5,252 nt of DNA, taken from contig PLDE01000231.1 in the NCBI GenBank assembly GCA_003135035.1, positions 1 to 5,252 of the forward strand, in the 5' to 3' direction. The translations under genes were made by a program, and so were the position numbers. Below the pieces are notes generated by a model. It was not told the DNA's origin. It was given only the letters and a program-made list of their open reading frames with translations, and did not search any database. The stretch is from Candidatus Dormiibacterota bacterium (GTDB taxonomy: Bacteria; Chloroflexota; Dormibacteria; Aeolococcales; Bog-877). The stretch's first letter is position 1. Every line of letters starts with the position of its first letter. Shown piece after piece: positions 4,411 through 5,252 of the stretch.

Positions 4411-5252
4411 CTAGCCAAACTTAGGTCTGGTTTGACCCAGCCAGGCGGAGATCATCTCATGGCCCGCCTGAGGATCAGTCCCAAACACCATAGGAATCCT
4501 CCTCGCATTGCCAAGCTGCTCCGATACGACTTTTTCAACGTACGAAGCTGCTTCGCGAGCAACTGCGGTCTGCTCCGGTGGAGCATACGTGCTCACCGCC
4601 AAGCGCTCGAAATCGTCCAGGCTCGTGGCGATAGTCGCTACCAGCTTTGGATCGTGAAGGGAGTGGCCAAGGACGAACACCCGCTTGGCTCGCTGCAGTG
4701 CCTGCTCGAACTGACTCCACATCGTGGCGATCACCGGATCATCCTCATATGACTTCTTGAGGTCTGGGTACATCACTACGGGTACACCGTATTCCTTTGA
4801 GTGTTTTGAGGTTCTCGCGCAGTACACGTCGCCATCGCGCCGGTACCAGCCGACGCGGCCATGCAAGTGAAGGACTGGAGTGAATCCTGGCATAGTGTCC
4901 AACATCCCAGACACATCCAGCTTGCTATCCGCCCCTACACCAGCAGATGGTGGCTCTCCCCAATAGGTGCGCCAGCCACTTTCGCGCAATGCAACTTCCA
5001 GGATCGGGTCGTAATTCGTGGTCGCGCACACCATGTGGTGCTGAGGAGTGATGCCCAAGACGTTTAGCAAGCCCGCGTATGCCCGATTGGCAGCAGCCAC
5101 GTCATAGGCGCCGTTGGCGAACGAGTCATAAAGAGAATCGTTTAGTACGTCGGTAATTTGATCCAGTTGATGGTTGGTCTGTTGGTGCCAGTCCTTGAGG
5201 AGGTTAAGCGACTTGGCTTGTTCCGGAATGTGGGGAAACTTGACACTGATCT
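4411..5252 (-). CDS. SIR2-like NAD-binding-fold protein, C-terminal part
   Basis: The last 279 residues of a protein whose start lies beyond the right edge. The frame stays open across the whole end of the window. GTG 5100 could be taken as a start, but 50 in-frame residues before it continue the same helical pattern, so it is internal. Motifs in the visible part: TTNYD at 77-81 (the position of TQNID in sirtuins), LHLHG at 127-131 carrying the expected catalytic His, and VLGHSLHD at 193-200 (the GTSL-like nucleotide-binding loop). The glycine-rich GAG motif should lie upstream. Family knowledge: SIR2 and SIR2_2-type bacterial proteins are NAD hydrolases or deacylases and occur in antiphage systems such as Thoeris, DSR and SIR2-HerA. 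The protein ends soon after the fold, so any partner domain would be N-terminal or in a separate gene. GC at the right edge is 47-52%, lower than on the left. Confidence 0.82.
   Translation of the reverse strand, partial: ISVKFPHIPEQAKSLNLLKDWHQQTNHQLDQITDVLNDSLYDSFANGAYDVAAANRAYAGLLNVLGITPQHHMVCATTNYDPILEVALRESGWRTYWGEPPSAGVGADSKLDVSGMLDTMPGFTPVLHLHGRVGWYRRDGDVYCARTSKHSKEYGVPVVMYPDLKKSYEDDPVIATMWSQFEQALQRAKRVFVLGHSLHDPKLVATIATSLDDFERLAVSTYAPPEQTAVAREAASYVEKVVSEQLGNARRIPMVFGTDPQAGHEMISAWLGQTRPKFG

Noticed and set aside
4361..4416. Bidirectional terminator between the convergent genes
   Set aside because: Only a CCAGCTGG palindrome (4380-4387) and a 4-bp stem (4404-4416) are present, without T-runs.
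4399..5067. Plus-strand frames opposite the SIR2-like gene
   Set aside because: They are antisense to clear SIR2-like motifs and have no recognisable domain.

Overview
The window looks like chromosomal DNA from a high-GC Gram-positive bacterium, most likely an actinobacterium. Hand-counted coding stretches on the left reach 68-75% GC. There are two small lipoproteins with Thr/Pro/Ser-rich linkers, one with a DUF4352-like domain, and a short DUF4190-like two-helix membrane protein, all common in that phylum. The species cannot be named from the sequence alone.

Layout, left to right. (1) Positions 1-1338, minus strand: a two-gene unit of an SbcD/Mre11-type (YhaO-like) metallophosphoesterase followed, through a GTGA stop/start overlap, by the first 23 codons of its SbcC/Rad50-type (YhaN-like) ATPase, which runs off the left edge. 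The nuclease gene has no ATG, GTG or TTG in front of its first catalytic motif. Translation probably starts at CTG 1338. (2) Positions 1339-1855: a mostly non-coding junction of lower GC. It holds a degenerate 3' half of a tRNA-Leu(CAA)-like gene ending in CCA (1498-1557), an imperfect tandem repeat partly fused to it, a possible 24-residue hydrophobic peptide on the minus strand, and an inverted repeat just before the next gene. (3) Positions 1856-2641, plus strand: a 261-residue protein of unknown family with a C-terminal membrane anchor. (4) Positions 2671-4360: a small cell-envelope cluster. A DUF4352-like lipoprotein on the minus strand diverges across a 299-bp gap from a plus-strand pair, a DUF4190-like membrane protein and a second, cysteine-bearing lipoprotein 8 nt downstream. 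(5) Positions 4411-5252, minus strand: the C-terminal 279 residues of a SIR2-like (NAD-binding fold) protein that enters from the right edge, with AT-richer sequence at that edge.

How the parts fit together. The nuclease and ATPase genes form a DNA-end processing pair. The tRNA remnant suggests that a mobile element once integrated here, and the genes to its right have an accessory character (unknown anchored protein, envelope genes, SIR2-like gene). SIR2-like proteins of this type are often NAD-depleting effectors in antiphage systems, but the deciding partners would lie beyond 5252. I found no complete defence system, transposase, integrase, CRISPR array or rRNA in the window. The most useful leads are the SIR2-like gene, the tRNA remnant and the non-standard start of the nuclease gene.
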